Source: an uncultured Planococcus sp. (lineage in GTDB: Bacteria > Bacillota > Bacilli > Bacillales_A > Planococcaceae). From it: DNA of 64,000 bases. The notes beneath the pieces were generated by a model, which saw only the letters and a program-made list of their open reading frames with translations, was not told the origin of the DNA and did no database searches. Location of the stretch: assembly GCA_947493585.1 (NCBI GenBank), contig CANLRI010000001.1, positions 620,001 to 684,000 on the forward strand, in the 5' to 3' direction. This document shows positions 1-7,954 of this stretch, in pieces (the first letter of the stretch is position 1; each line of letters begins with the position of its first letter). The translations under genes and the position numbers were made by a program.

Positions 1-1
1 G

Positions 2-1189
2 TGGGAAGGCGAGAGTGTCTCTCTTCCAGGTGTTTTCATTGCGCTGGCACTCGCAGTTCTGTTCTGGGCGCTGACTATATTGCAGGCAATTTGGCTATGG
101 CAGCATTTCGGCAAATGGAGTTGCTTTAAAGAAGAAATTCTGCAAAGTTTCACCGCCTCCCAGGTTTATTCGGCGAAAGATGCGTTTCTCAACCGCACAA
201 TCGGCTTCCAGATGGCCTGGGTGCTAGCAGTAGTGTTTTTATGGGGCGCCGGAACAGCACTCATGATATTGCAACCGGTTGTAGTCATTGTTTGGCTGCC
301 GGCTACAGTATTGCTCGGGCTGCCATCGCTGCTGTTTTTAATGACGCGCTTTGGTTATTTGAACCGGCTGCTCAAAGGGACGGAACAGTTGGCTGCCGGA
401 AGCTTGGGAGCGGAATTGAAAGTGAAAGGCAAGTCGCCGCTTAGTAGACATGCCCAACATTTGAATGTGTTGCGGGAAGGTTACAAAGCATCAGTGTCTG
501 AACGGGCAAAAAGCGAGCGCCTGAAAACCGAGCTGATCACCAATGTCAGCCATGACCTCCGCACGCCACTTACTTCGATCATTACCTATACGGATCTATT
601 GAAAAATGAAGATCTAGGAGATGAAGAGCGGCGGAAATACGTCGACATACTCGACCGGAAATCAGAGCGGCTGAAAGTATTGATTGAAGATTTATTCGAG
701 GTATCGAAAATGGCCAGCGGAAACGCGGAGATCTCGAAACAACGCCTGGATATGAAACAATTGTTAATGCAAGCCTTGGCAGAACACGAAGAAGCGATAC
801 AGGAAGCGGAACTCGATGTCCGCATCAAAGCGCCTGGCCATCCGGTATACGCTTCGGTCGATGGGCAAAAGTGGTGGCGCCTTCTTGACAACCTGATCCT
901 GAACGCTACCAAATATTCATTGCCGGGAAGCCGTGTTTATATCGCACTTGAAGAACAATCAGGTGAACTGGCCATGACGATGAAGAATGTGACGCGCTAT
1001 GAATTGGGCGACAATACGGAAGAATTACTCGAGCGCTTCAAGCGCGGCGACACCTCGAGGCAAACCAAGGGTTCAGGGCTTGGGCTCGCCATTGCCCAGT
1101 CCATCGCGGACCTTCACGGGGGGCAGATGAAACTGGCAGTGGACGGGGATTTGTTTAAGGTAACCATCATGCTCCCGAATCATTCATAG
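2..1189 (+). CDS. Sensor histidine kinase, 5' end cut by the window edge
   Basis: The reading frame is open from the first bases, so the true start lies left of the window; 395 residues are visible. It is a membrane-bound sensor kinase of a two-component system: hydrophobic stretches lie near visible residues 10-27 and in two segments within about 70-115. A short linker leads to a HisKA dimerisation domain with the H-box SHDLRTPLTS (phosphorylated His near visible residue 184). A HATPase_c domain follows, with N-box DNLILNATKYS and G-box GSGLGLAIAQ. The kinase would autophosphorylate the His and pass phosphate to a response regulator, probably encoded just outside the window. The stimulus cannot be told from the sequence. 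A strong terminator follows directly, so the gene ends its operon. The kinase family is certain; the specific system is unknown. Confidence 0.95.
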   Translation, partial: WEGESVSLPGVFIALALAVLFWALTILQAIWLWQHFGKWSCFKEEILQSFTASQVYSAKDAFLNRTIGFQMAWVLAVVFLWGAGTALMILQPVVVIVWLPATVLLGLPSLLFLMTRFGYLNRLLKGTEQLAAGSLGAELKVKGKSPLSRHAQHLNVLREGYKASVSERAKSERLKTELITNVSHDLRTPLTSIITYTDLLKNEDLGDEERRKYVDILDRKSERLKVLIEDLFEVSKMASGNAEISKQRLDMKQLLMQALAEHEEAIQEAELDVRIKAPGHPVYASVDGQKWWRLLDNLILNATKYSLPGSRVYIALEEQSGELAMTMKNVTRYELGDNTEELLERFKRGDTSRQTKGSGLGLAIAQSIADLHGGQMKLAVDGDLFKVTIMLPNHS

Positions 1190-1205
1190 TATGTAAAAAC
1201 GCATA

Positions 1206-1241
1206 AAACCGCCTGCCAGAAATCCGGCAGGCGGTTTTTTC
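1206..1241 (+). terminator. Rho-independent terminator after the histidine kinase
   Basis: Perfect 9-bp stem CCGCCTGCC / GGCAGGCGG with a short loop followed by TTTTTT, 17 bases after the kinase stop codon. Confidence 0.9.
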
Positions 1242-1306
1242 ATTGAGCCGGTATACACATCAGCCGTGAATATAGCCCGGGGTTAGAAGCGGAAGGTGGT
1301 GAGATT

Positions 1307-1381
1307 ATGTTTACGAAGAATATAAGAGGGGATACTAAATATGAACCATTAAATTGTAAAGGAGATGACACATTTGAATGA
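1307..1381 (+). CDS. Possible 24-residue leader ORF overlapping the next start
   Basis: ATG with an upstream GGAAGGTGGTG ribosome site (5-6 base spacing) opens a 24-codon frame. Its stop TGA (1379-1381) lies just beyond the TTG start of the downstream membrane protein at 1374, so the two frames overlap by 8 bases. The peptide is charged and has no recognised family. It could be a leader that couples translation to the next gene, or chance. Confidence 0.25.
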   Translation: MFTKNIRGDTKYEPLNCKGDDTFE

Positions 1382-2624
1382 TGTAACCAACTCATTCCAG
1401 AATGTCGGGAATACGATCATCAATTACATCCCGAACATTCTCGGCGCCTTATTGTTGCTTGTCGTTGCATGGCTTGTCGCTACGATCGTCAAAGCGATTT
1501 TCTCGAAAGGGCTGAAAAAAATCGGTGCTGACAACGCCATGGTAAAAGGCCATATGGCTAAAACGAAGGAAGACGCGGATGACAAACTGGACTCTATCGG
1601 AAAAATTCTTTATTATTTGATTTTCATCCTGTTCATTCCAAGTGTATTGCAAGCACTCGACATGCATAACGTCGCCCAGCCGATCTCGAACATGATGGAC
1701 AAGTTCCTGGCATTCCTGCCAAACCTGTTCATGGCGCTCTTGATCTTGGTGATTGGCTACTTTATCGCGAAGTTTGTTAAAAAATTGGTGGAAAGCTTAT
1801 TGGCCACGATGAACATCGACAAATGGTTCAATAAAATGACCAATAAATCCGGCACGAACGAGCGGGTGGCTCCAAGCGACCAAAACACGCTTGCTAAAGT
1901 TTTAGCGAATGTGGTCTTTGTCATCGTGCTCATCCCGATCGTAACGGTAGCGCTTGAAACCTTGAACATCGAATCGATTTCACAACCGATCGTATCGATG
2001 CTCAACCAAGTGCTCGGCATGATCCCGAATATCTTTGTCGGCATCATCCTTATCCTTGCGGGTGTCTTCATCGCGAAATTCGTCGCCGATTTGCTGATTG
2101 GCTTATTGAATGGCACAGGGATCAACCGCTTCTCTTCATATTTGAGCCCTGACAAGAACAAAGAGCCGTCATTCGACATTGCCCAAATTATTGGCAAAGT
2201 CGTACAGGCGATCATCATCATCTTCTTCGTGGTGGAAGCCATGAATGTCTTGCAGCTGGATGTGTTGAATTCCATCGGCAATGCAATCATCGCGTACTTG
2301 CCGCTATTGATCAGCTCATTGATCATCCTTGGGCTCGGGCTCATTGGAGGCAGTATGCTCGGGAATTACATCACTCGCGCTTCGGGCAATAGATTGTTCG
2401 GCGGCATCGTAAAATACGCAATTTTCATCATTGCGATTTTCATGACGCTTGACCAGTTGAACTTTGCTTCAAACATTGTCAACTTGGCCTTCCTGTTCAT
2501 CATTGCCGGCCTTGCCGTAGCGTTCGCCATCGCATTCGGAATTGGCGGCCGCGACTTTGCGAAAAACCAATTGGCTAAAATGGAAAAGAAAATGAAAGAA
2601 GAAGACAATAAACCGAATATGTAA
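1374..2624 (+). CDS. Multi-helix membrane protein, CmpX / conserved-TM-helix mechanosensitive-channel type
   Basis: A 416-residue membrane protein built from several repeats of one pattern: an amphipathic stretch, then IPNILGALLLLVVAWLVATI, later LPNLFMALLILVIGYFIAKF, then IPNIFVGIILILAGVFIAKF. This is the hallmark of the conserved TM-helix repeat family (CmpX-like, annotated as mechanosensitive-channel related). No cytoplasmic MscS beta-domain follows the helices, so channel activity is inference. The start is debatable: ATG 1365 abuts the ribosome site AAAGGAG (1358-1364) with no spacing, whereas TTG 1374 sits 9 bases downstream of it and is preferred. The gene is alone between terminators. 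Confidence 0.8.
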   Translation: MNDVTNSFQNVGNTIINYIPNILGALLLLVVAWLVATIVKAIFSKGLKKIGADNAMVKGHMAKTKEDADDKLDSIGKILYYLIFILFIPSVLQALDMHNVAQPISNMMDKFLAFLPNLFMALLILVIGYFIAKFVKKLVESLLATMNIDKWFNKMTNKSGTNERVAPSDQNTLAKVLANVVFVIVLIPIVTVALETLNIESISQPIVSMLNQVLGMIPNIFVGIILILAGVFIAKFVADLLIGLLNGTGINRFSSYLSPDKNKEPSFDIAQIIGKVVQAIIIIFFVVEAMNVLQLDVLNSIGNAIIAYLPLLISSLIILGLGLIGGSMLGNYITRASGNRLFGGIVKYAIFIIAIFMTLDQLNFASNIVNLAFLFIIAGLAVAFAIAFGIGGRDFAKNQLAKMEKKMKEEDNKPNM

Positions 2625-2634
2625 GTCAACTTCT

Positions 2635-2670
2635 GCTGCGCCTGGCATATGCCAAGGCGCAGTTTTTTTG
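2635..2670 (+). terminator. Terminator after the CmpX-like gene
   Basis: Stem CTGCGCC-TGGCA / TGCCA-AGGCGCAG with TA in the loop followed by TTTTTTT. Confidence 0.9.
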
Positions 2671-2942
2671 TGCTTTCATATGGCACTAGAGTGAGGGAGA
2701 ATAAGAAGTTTGGCGAAAATGAATAATTAAACATCGAAATGCATGAAGTTTGTAAGAAAAATCCTTTTTTAGTTTGAATAAATTGTATATTTGTATAGTG
2801 ATCAGTTTATTGGCGATAGCCGACCTAAAAGCTTTATGTACAAGAGTTAAAGGGATAATTAGCTTAGTTATGGGAACCAATAAGCAGAAAAATAGTTCAA
2901 AAAGGTTATTAATATAATTGTTTAAATTTTATAAAAATTCAG
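2671..2942. other. AT-rich intergenic stretch
   Basis: The region between the terminator and the carboxylate operon promoter is more AT-rich than its surroundings. Reading frames here are short, lack ribosome sites and resemble no protein family. No structured RNA was recognised. Confidence 0.5.
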
Positions 2943-2972
2943 TTGACTATCATTTATGCAAGCGGTTACAAT
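2943..2972 (+). promoter_or_regulatory. SigA-type promoter overlapped by a CcpA cre site
   Basis: TTGACT (2943-2948), 18-base spacer, TACAAT (2967-2972). The 14-mer TGCAAGCGGTTACA at 2957-2970 fits the catabolite responsive element TGNNANCGNTNNCA at every fixed base, with one deviation (C at position 3) from the stricter TGWAANCGNTNWCA form. It covers the spacer and -10, where CcpA binding would block transcription. It lies 117 bases upstream of the carboxylate operon, a classic CcpA target class. Confidence 0.7.
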
Positions 2973-3023
2973 CAAAGGAGTTATTGCAATAATAATTTTT
3001 GAAGGGGATCGCATGCATAAAAT

Positions 3024-3039
3024 CTGAGCGAACGCTCAG
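3024..3039 (+). promoter_or_regulatory. 16-bp palindromic operator (TetR-like)
   Basis: CTGAGCGAACGCTCAG is a perfect inverted repeat with 7-base arms around AA. It lies about 50 bases downstream of the promoter -10 and 48 bases before the first start codon. Its form is like operators of TetR-family regulators of acyl-CoA metabolism. No TetR gene is in the window, so the partner is unknown. Confidence 0.55.
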
Positions 3040-3087
3040 TCTGGGGTGTATGAAGAGAGAAATCACACAAATTGGAGGGGAAAAATC

Positions 3088-3357
3088 ATGAAAGCTTACA
3101 AAAAAGAAGTCCAATTTACGATTTGGATGACGGCAGCATTTATTCTGGTGGGGAATGTTGGCCTGATCTTTTCAATTTTTCCGGTGGACGCCATGCTATT
3201 CGGCTTTCCGGTCATGTACATCGTCCCTATCTTGATGGGCTGGTTCGGCGTTTTCCTGCTGACGCTTGTTGCAGGGAAAATCGGCAACCGCATCGATGAC
3301 GAGATCGAAAGAGAAAATGACACGCTCGGCAATGCCGACGAAGCAAAGGAAGTGTAA
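3088..3357 (+). CDS. Small DUF485-like membrane subunit of the carboxylate symporter operon
   Basis: An 89-residue protein with two hydrophobic segments (about residues 10-30 and 43-63) and a charged C-terminus. It resembles the short DUF485/YwcB-type proteins encoded immediately upstream of acetate permease genes (compare E. coli yjcH-actP and B. subtilis ywcB-ywcA). The start is ATG 3088, preceded by TTGGAGGGG at good spacing; an in-frame extension to 3046 has no ribosome site. The stop is 3 bases before the symporter start, so the two are co-translated. Its exact role beside ActP-type permeases is not established. Confidence 0.8.
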   Translation: MKAYKKEVQFTIWMTAAFILVGNVGLIFSIFPVDAMLFGFPVMYIVPILMGWFGVFLLTLVAGKIGNRIDDEIERENDTLGNADEAKEV

Positions 3358-3360
3358 GCG

Positions 3361-5007
3361 ATGGAGCAGAACTGGCAACTGGACAATCCAATACTTGGAC
3401 TCGTGGTCGTAGGCGCGACATTCGTCTTATTTTACATCGTCGGCTTCGTTTCGAATCGCCAAAGCAAGTCAGCTAAAGAATTGTATGTGGGCGGATCGAA
3501 TGTCGGGGCGATCACGAATGGCTTGGCGATGGCTGCTACATACATGAGTTTGGCAACATTTTTAGGTATTACCGCTCTTATTTTACAATTACAGGTCCCT
3601 TTTATTATGTTGTGGATTCAATTGATCTTGGCGATTCCGTTGATCACAATCATTTACGGAACGAGCTTGCGCCGCATGGGTGCGTTCTCGCCGACTCATT
3701 TCATCCGTGACCGTTACGGCACAACGGCGTCTATCATCGCCGCATTGTTCATGATCCTGGTTTCGATCATGTATGCGCTCGGCCAGATGATTGGCATCGC
3801 GATTACGTTTGAGACATTGCTCGGCATCCCATATATTACTGGGCTGTTCATCTTCGGTATCTTGATCGTCGGCTACATCACGATCGGGGGAATGGCAGGG
3901 GCAACGAATAACGCCGCCATCCAGATGGTCATCATCGCTTTGATGTTCATCGTGCCGCTTGCAGCAATCATGAAAGCAATTGGTGCTTCAGGCTGGTATT
4001 TCCCACCATTGCTTTATTCGGATATGGTTCCAGCGATGATGGATGCATTGCCGACATTCTTTGACTACCAATTCTCGCCGAAATGGTATTTCTCCATCAT
4101 CCCAGCGCTGACGATCGGAGCGCTCGGCTTGCCTCACTTGGCGATGCGCGTCTACACAGCTTCTTCATTGAAAAGTGCACGCTCAGCGATGGTCTGGTTT
4201 GCGTTCATTCTCGGTTTGGTTTTCTCCGCAACATATGCGATGGGCTTTGTCGGCGTCTTTGCGACGACTACACAAGGCGTGACGATTTCTGATGCGGATG
4301 CAGACAAATTGACGATCATTTTGAATATGGTCTATAACCCGGAATGGGTAACAGCGCTTGTCATTGCCGGTGCAATTTCTGCTGGGCTCTCAACGTTGAG
4401 CGGGAACTTGCTGGCGATCGGCGCATTGATTTCACAGGACATCATCTCTACATTGAAACCGAATATCTCGCAGCGCTTGAACTTGCGCATCGGATTTATC
4501 GCGATTTTTGCAGGGGGGATTGCGAGTATCCTGCTTGCGATTAACCCGCCCGCTTTCCTTGTCGTCAGTATCCTGTGGGCGTTCGGGTTGGCTGGTGTCA
4601 CCAATGCGCCGCTGATCATTGTCGGCGTCTGGTGGAAAGAGGCGAATAAATTCGGTGCGATTGCAGCGTCTGTCGTCGGCGGTGCCATCTATATCATCGT
4701 CTCGCCATTCGTTTTCCCGAGCATCGTATTGACGGGGCATGGCGTGACCGACGGGATGGGGCTATCCGGTGCAATGCTTGCGGTGCCGATCAGCTTTATC
4801 TTATTGATTGTGGTTTCTTATATCACCAACCGCATTCCGTCGCTTTCCGGAAAATTGACGAAACAAGCCGATATCGAATTGATCGAGCGCATCCATGGCT
4901 GGAAAGATATTAAGGCTTACCGTTATAACAGCACAATCGGCGCAGGAATCACAGTCGTCGTTTCTGCGGCTGTAGCAATCTGGGCGCTAATGCCTTGGGG
5001 AATGTAA
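3361..5007 (+). CDS. Sodium:solute symporter, acetate/short-chain carboxylate permease type
   Basis: A 548-residue, highly hydrophobic protein of the SSS family with about 13-14 predicted transmembrane segments. The early motif YVGGSNVGAITNGLAMAATYMS is the sodium-binding TM1-type signature, shown here for its key residues G-G-N-G-A-Y-M. The operon order (small membrane subunit, SSS permease, acyl-CoA synthetase) points to uptake of acetate or another short or branched carboxylate driven by sodium or protons, followed by activation to the CoA thioester. The ribosome site AAGGAAG overlaps the end of the upstream gene. Transcription probably starts at the cre-controlled promoter at 2943-2972. 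The substrate is inferred from context. Confidence 0.88.
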   Translation: MEQNWQLDNPILGLVVVGATFVLFYIVGFVSNRQSKSAKELYVGGSNVGAITNGLAMAATYMSLATFLGITALILQLQVPFIMLWIQLILAIPLITIIYGTSLRRMGAFSPTHFIRDRYGTTASIIAALFMILVSIMYALGQMIGIAITFETLLGIPYITGLFIFGILIVGYITIGGMAGATNNAAIQMVIIALMFIVPLAAIMKAIGASGWYFPPLLYSDMVPAMMDALPTFFDYQFSPKWYFSIIPALTIGALGLPHLAMRVYTASSLKSARSAMVWFAFILGLVFSATYAMGFVGVFATTTQGVTISDADADKLTIILNMVYNPEWVTALVIAGAISAGLSTLSGNLLAIGALISQDIISTLKPNISQRLNLRIGFIAIFAGGIASILLAINPPAFLVVSILWAFGLAGVTNAPLIIVGVWWKEANKFGAIAASVVGGAIYIIVSPFVFPSIVLTGHGVTDGMGLSGAMLAVPISFILLIVVSYITNRIPSLSGKLTKQADIELIERIHGWKDIKAYRYNSTIGAGITVVVSAAVAIWALMPWGM

Positions 5008-5574
5008 ATGGCAAAGGGAGTGGCAAAGTTGGTTGGAAAAATGATAAGCCTGGATGATCCATCTTACCGGTCATTCCTGGAATTACCGAAAACCGAAGCG
5101 ATGAGCCGGATTTTACTGCTCATCGTGGGAGTGGGCTACGGCGCGATCTCAATCGCGTCGCAAGCCTCATACATAAGCAGTTTTGATTCTGCTTTATTGC
5201 AGAATTTTCTCGTTCCGGCAATCTTCATCATTTTTGGGATCTTGACAGCGTTTATCACGAAAGTCGGCATGGCAGCGCTGTTGTGGGCGGGATCGAAAGC
5301 ACTCGGCGGGTCAGCGAAATACCGCGCCATCAGCTTGGTGACTCCGGTTGCGCTGCTTCCAGGTTTACTCGGCGCACCGCATTTGGCCGGTCTTGGCGAT
5401 GGTTCGTTAGGGGTAAATCTCTTGCTGCTCATCGGTGTGGTGTGGATGTACCTGGTCAGCGTGAAGATCATCCAAACCGTACAAGGATTCACTGCAACAA
5501 AAGCGTATTTGTCTGCCGGGATGGCATTCCTGTTTCTGGCCAGCGTTTATTATTTGGTGATTCCTGCAAGTTGA
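5008..5574 (+). CDS. Yip1-domain-like integral membrane protein in the carboxylate operon
   Basis: A 188-residue protein with a short soluble N-terminus carrying DDPSYRSFLELPKTEAMSR, then five hydrophobic segments, the layout of bacterial YIP1-family proteins. ATG 5008 directly follows the symporter stop codon. TTG 5029, 8-9 bases after AAAGGGAG, is an alternative start. Standard acetate-permease operons do not contain this gene, and no function is known for the bacterial family. Its position between permease and synthetase suggests a linked membrane role, which is inference. Confidence 0.75.
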   Translation: MAKGVAKLVGKMISLDDPSYRSFLELPKTEAMSRILLLIVGVGYGAISIASQASYISSFDSALLQNFLVPAIFIIFGILTAFITKVGMAALLWAGSKALGGSAKYRAISLVTPVALLPGLLGAPHLAGLGDGSLGVNLLLLIGVVWMYLVSVKIIQTVQGFTATKAYLSAGMAFLFLASVYYLVIPAS

Positions 5575-5595
5575 ATAAGAAAAGGAGGAAATTAG

Positions 5596-7167
5596 ATGAA
5601 TGTTGAACAATTGATTGCACCAGAACAATACAATATTACGTCTGAATTGGAAGCATATAAAAATGATGCCGAGCGGATTGCGGTGCGCTGGTTTGATGCG
5701 GACAATAACCGCACAGAACTTTCTTATCAAGATCTTTTTTCCAAAATGAACCAGTATGCACAAGCTTTCATGAAACTAGGCCTCAATAAGGGAGACCGTG
5801 TCCTCATCATCCTGCCGCGGATTCCCGAAGCGTATATTACGTATTTGGCGTGCTTGCGTGCGGGGCTTGTCGCGATTCCGTGTTCTGAAATGCTGCGCAA
5901 AAAAGATTTGGGCTATCGCATGGAGCATTCCGGCGCAAAAGCGATCATCGCACATTACAAAACGACAGCTGAAACGAACTCCATTGAAGAGAAATATGAT
6001 GCATTGGACAATAAATTGATTGTCGGGGGAACGGAAAAAGGGTGGCAATCGCTGGAACAATTGGCTGCTGCAGAATCGGAGCAATTTGAAGCGGTCGACA
6101 CGAACCGGGAAGATATGGCGTTTCTATCGTATACATCCGGTACGACCGGCAATCCAAAAGGGGTCGTGCATGTTCATGGGTGGGGCTACGCTCACGTCCG
6201 GACGGCTGCGACGGAATGGCTTGGCGTGCAAAGCGGCGACATCGTTTGGGCAACCGCAGCTCCAGGCTGGCAAAAATGGATATGGAGCCCGTTCCTTTCT
6301 ACGATCACTCTCGGGGCGACGGCGCTTGTCTATAACGGCGCTTTCGACGCACTGAAATATTTGGACATCCTGAAAGAAGAGAAAGTCAATGTGCTGTGCT
6401 GTACGCCGACTGAATATCGCATCATGGCAAAAGTCGAAAACTTGAACGATTATAAATTGCCTCATCTGCGCAGTGCTGTTTCTGCCGGTGAGCCACTCAA
6501 CCGCCAAGTGATCGATGCTTTCCAGGAAGCTTTCCAATTGAATGTGCGCGATGGTTACGGACAGACAGAAAATACTCTGCTCGTGTGCATCTTGCAGGAT
6601 ATGGACATGAAACCTGGTTCGATGGGCAAACCGACGCCAGGAAATCCAGTTGATATCATCAATGAAGACGGGCAGCCCGCGGCACCGGGGGAAGTCGGCG
6701 ACATTGCTGTACACAAAAGCTGTCCGGCACTGTTCCGTGAATATTACCGGGACCCGGAACGGACGAAAGCTTCTTTCCGCGGCGAATGGTATTTGACGGG
6801 CGATCAGGCTTCGCGCGATGAAGACGGTTATTTCTGGTTTGAAGGCCGCAGCGACGATATCATCATTTCTTCTGGCTATACAATCGGGCCGTTTGAAGTG
6901 GAAGATGCGCTCATGAAGCATCCAGCCGTACAGGAATGTGCAGTTGTGGCAGCACCGGATGAGATTCGCGGTAATATCGTCAAAGCGTTTGTTGTCTTGA
7001 GAGACGGCGGCAAACAGGATGAGGCGATGATTAAGGAATTGCAAGATCATGTCAAAGGCATTACTGCACCTTATAAGTACCCGCGTGTCATCGAATTTTT
7101 GGCAGAGCTCCCGAAGACGACCTCCGGAAAAATCCGTCGAGTGGAATTGCGTAAGATGAACGCTTAA
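5596..7167 (+). CDS. AMP-forming acyl-CoA synthetase, MbcS/medium-chain type
   Basis: A 523-residue member of the ANL superfamily. It activates a carboxylate with ATP to an acyl-AMP and then transfers the acyl group to CoA. Visible motifs are the P-loop-like YTSGTTGNPKG near residue 179, GYGQTEN, the hinge-region YLTGDQASRDEDGYFWFEGR, and the C-terminal PKTTSGKIRR with the catalytic Lys near 512. Its length matches B. subtilis MbcS (YtcI) and medium-chain synthetases better than the roughly 650-residue acetyl-CoA synthetase Acs. A strong AAAGGAGG ribosome site precedes ATG 5596. As last gene of the symporter operon it would trap imported acids, perhaps isobutyrate, 2-methylbutyrate or acetate. 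A terminator follows. Confidence 0.9.
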   Translation: MNVEQLIAPEQYNITSELEAYKNDAERIAVRWFDADNNRTELSYQDLFSKMNQYAQAFMKLGLNKGDRVLIILPRIPEAYITYLACLRAGLVAIPCSEMLRKKDLGYRMEHSGAKAIIAHYKTTAETNSIEEKYDALDNKLIVGGTEKGWQSLEQLAAAESEQFEAVDTNREDMAFLSYTSGTTGNPKGVVHVHGWGYAHVRTAATEWLGVQSGDIVWATAAPGWQKWIWSPFLSTITLGATALVYNGAFDALKYLDILKEEKVNVLCCTPTEYRIMAKVENLNDYKLPHLRSAVSAGEPLNRQVIDAFQEAFQLNVRDGYGQTENTLLVCILQDMDMKPGSMGKPTPGNPVDIINEDGQPAAPGEVGDIAVHKSCPALFREYYRDPERTKASFRGEWYLTGDQASRDEDGYFWFEGRSDDIIISSGYTIGPFEVEDALMKHPAVQECAVVAAPDEIRGNIVKAFVVLRDGGKQDEAMIKELQDHVKGITAPYKYPRVIEFLAELPKTTSGKIRRVELRKMNA

Positions 7168-7173
7168 CAAGCA

Positions 7174-7204
7174 AGCCGCGCTGAAACAAGCGCGGCTTTT
7201 TTTT
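7174..7204 (+). terminator. Terminator of the carboxylate operon
   Basis: Stem AGCCGCGC / GCGCGGCT with an 8-10 base loop followed by an eight-T run. Confidence 0.9.
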
Positions 7205-7294
7205 GCTGTTTAAAATCATGCACTTTAGTTAATATATATAGGTAGACGGACGTGAAAGAAGAATGGGAGTCCGGGCGTTAAGAGGGGGCTTCCT

Positions 7295-7906
7295 GTGGAA
7301 CAGTGGATTATTTCAATTATGGACAATTATGGTTATTTCGGGATATTCCTGCTGATGTTGCTGGAGAACGTGTTTCCGCCAGTGCCGTCAGAAGTAGTGC
7401 TGACAGCTGGCGGATTTATGACATCGACTACCAGCCTCACCGTGTGGGGAGTCATCCTATCAGCTACGGCAGGGTCTGTTGCCGGTGCTGTCATGCTCTA
7501 TGGACTCGGGCTTCTGTTGGACGTTGAGCGGGTAGAACAGATCATCGACAAACATGGCAATTGGCTGCGCTTGAAAAAAGCAGATCTCTACAAAGCGGAT
7601 CGCTGGTTTGACCGCTTTGGCGTGTTTGCCGTATTTATCGGGCGGCTGATTCCGCTTGTGCGCAGCCTTATATCCATTCCAGCGGGCATGTCCAATATGA
7701 AATTCGTTTTGTTTTTGGCTTTTACGACAGCCGGTACCTTAATTTGGAATACAGTACTTGTCTATGTCGGCCGTGCGGTTGGAGAGAACCGTGAGGAGAT
7801 CCTGGAGCAATTGGGCATTTATTCGAATGTTGTCTATGTCTTGCTTTTTGCCGGCGCCATTATCGGATTGTGGCTATTTAAGAAAAGGCGCAGTGCAGGG
7901 CGGTAA
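7295..7906 (+). CDS. DedA/SNARE-associated family membrane protein
   Basis: A 203-residue DedA-family protein. The N-terminus has the family motif LENVFPPVPSE (acidic and Pro residues in the re-entrant loop). The central motif FIGRLIPLVRSLISIPAGMS carries the conserved G-R-x-x-P-x-x-R. Several transmembrane segments and a short basic C-terminus follow. DedA proteins are linked to lipid carrier recycling and proton-motive-force homeostasis; DedA-like UptA/PopT recycle undecaprenyl phosphate or phosphatidylethanolamine in Bacillota. The start is GTG 7295, 6 bases after AGAGGGGG. No terminator separates it from the next gene 48 bases on, so the two may be co-transcribed. Confidence 0.9.
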   Translation: MEQWIISIMDNYGYFGIFLLMLLENVFPPVPSEVVLTAGGFMTSTTSLTVWGVILSATAGSVAGAVMLYGLGLLLDVERVEQIIDKHGNWLRLKKADLYKADRWFDRFGVFAVFIGRLIPLVRSLISIPAGMSNMKFVLFLAFTTAGTLIWNTVLVYVGRAVGENREEILEQLGIYSNVVYVLLFAGAIIGLWLFKKRRSAGR

Positions 7907-7954
7907 ATCTTTTATGGATAGGAAAGTTATTCAGGAGAAGGGTGGAGGAGTTTC

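Noticed and set aside
2686..2880. 64-codon minus-strand frame in the AT-rich gap
   Set aside because: No ribosome site and no family resemblance; AT-rich DNA gives such frames by chance.
6124..7170. 348-codon open frame on the minus strand opposite the acyl-CoA synthetase
   Set aside because: It has no ribosome site and no recognisable domain, while the plus strand carries full family motifs. It is a shadow frame.
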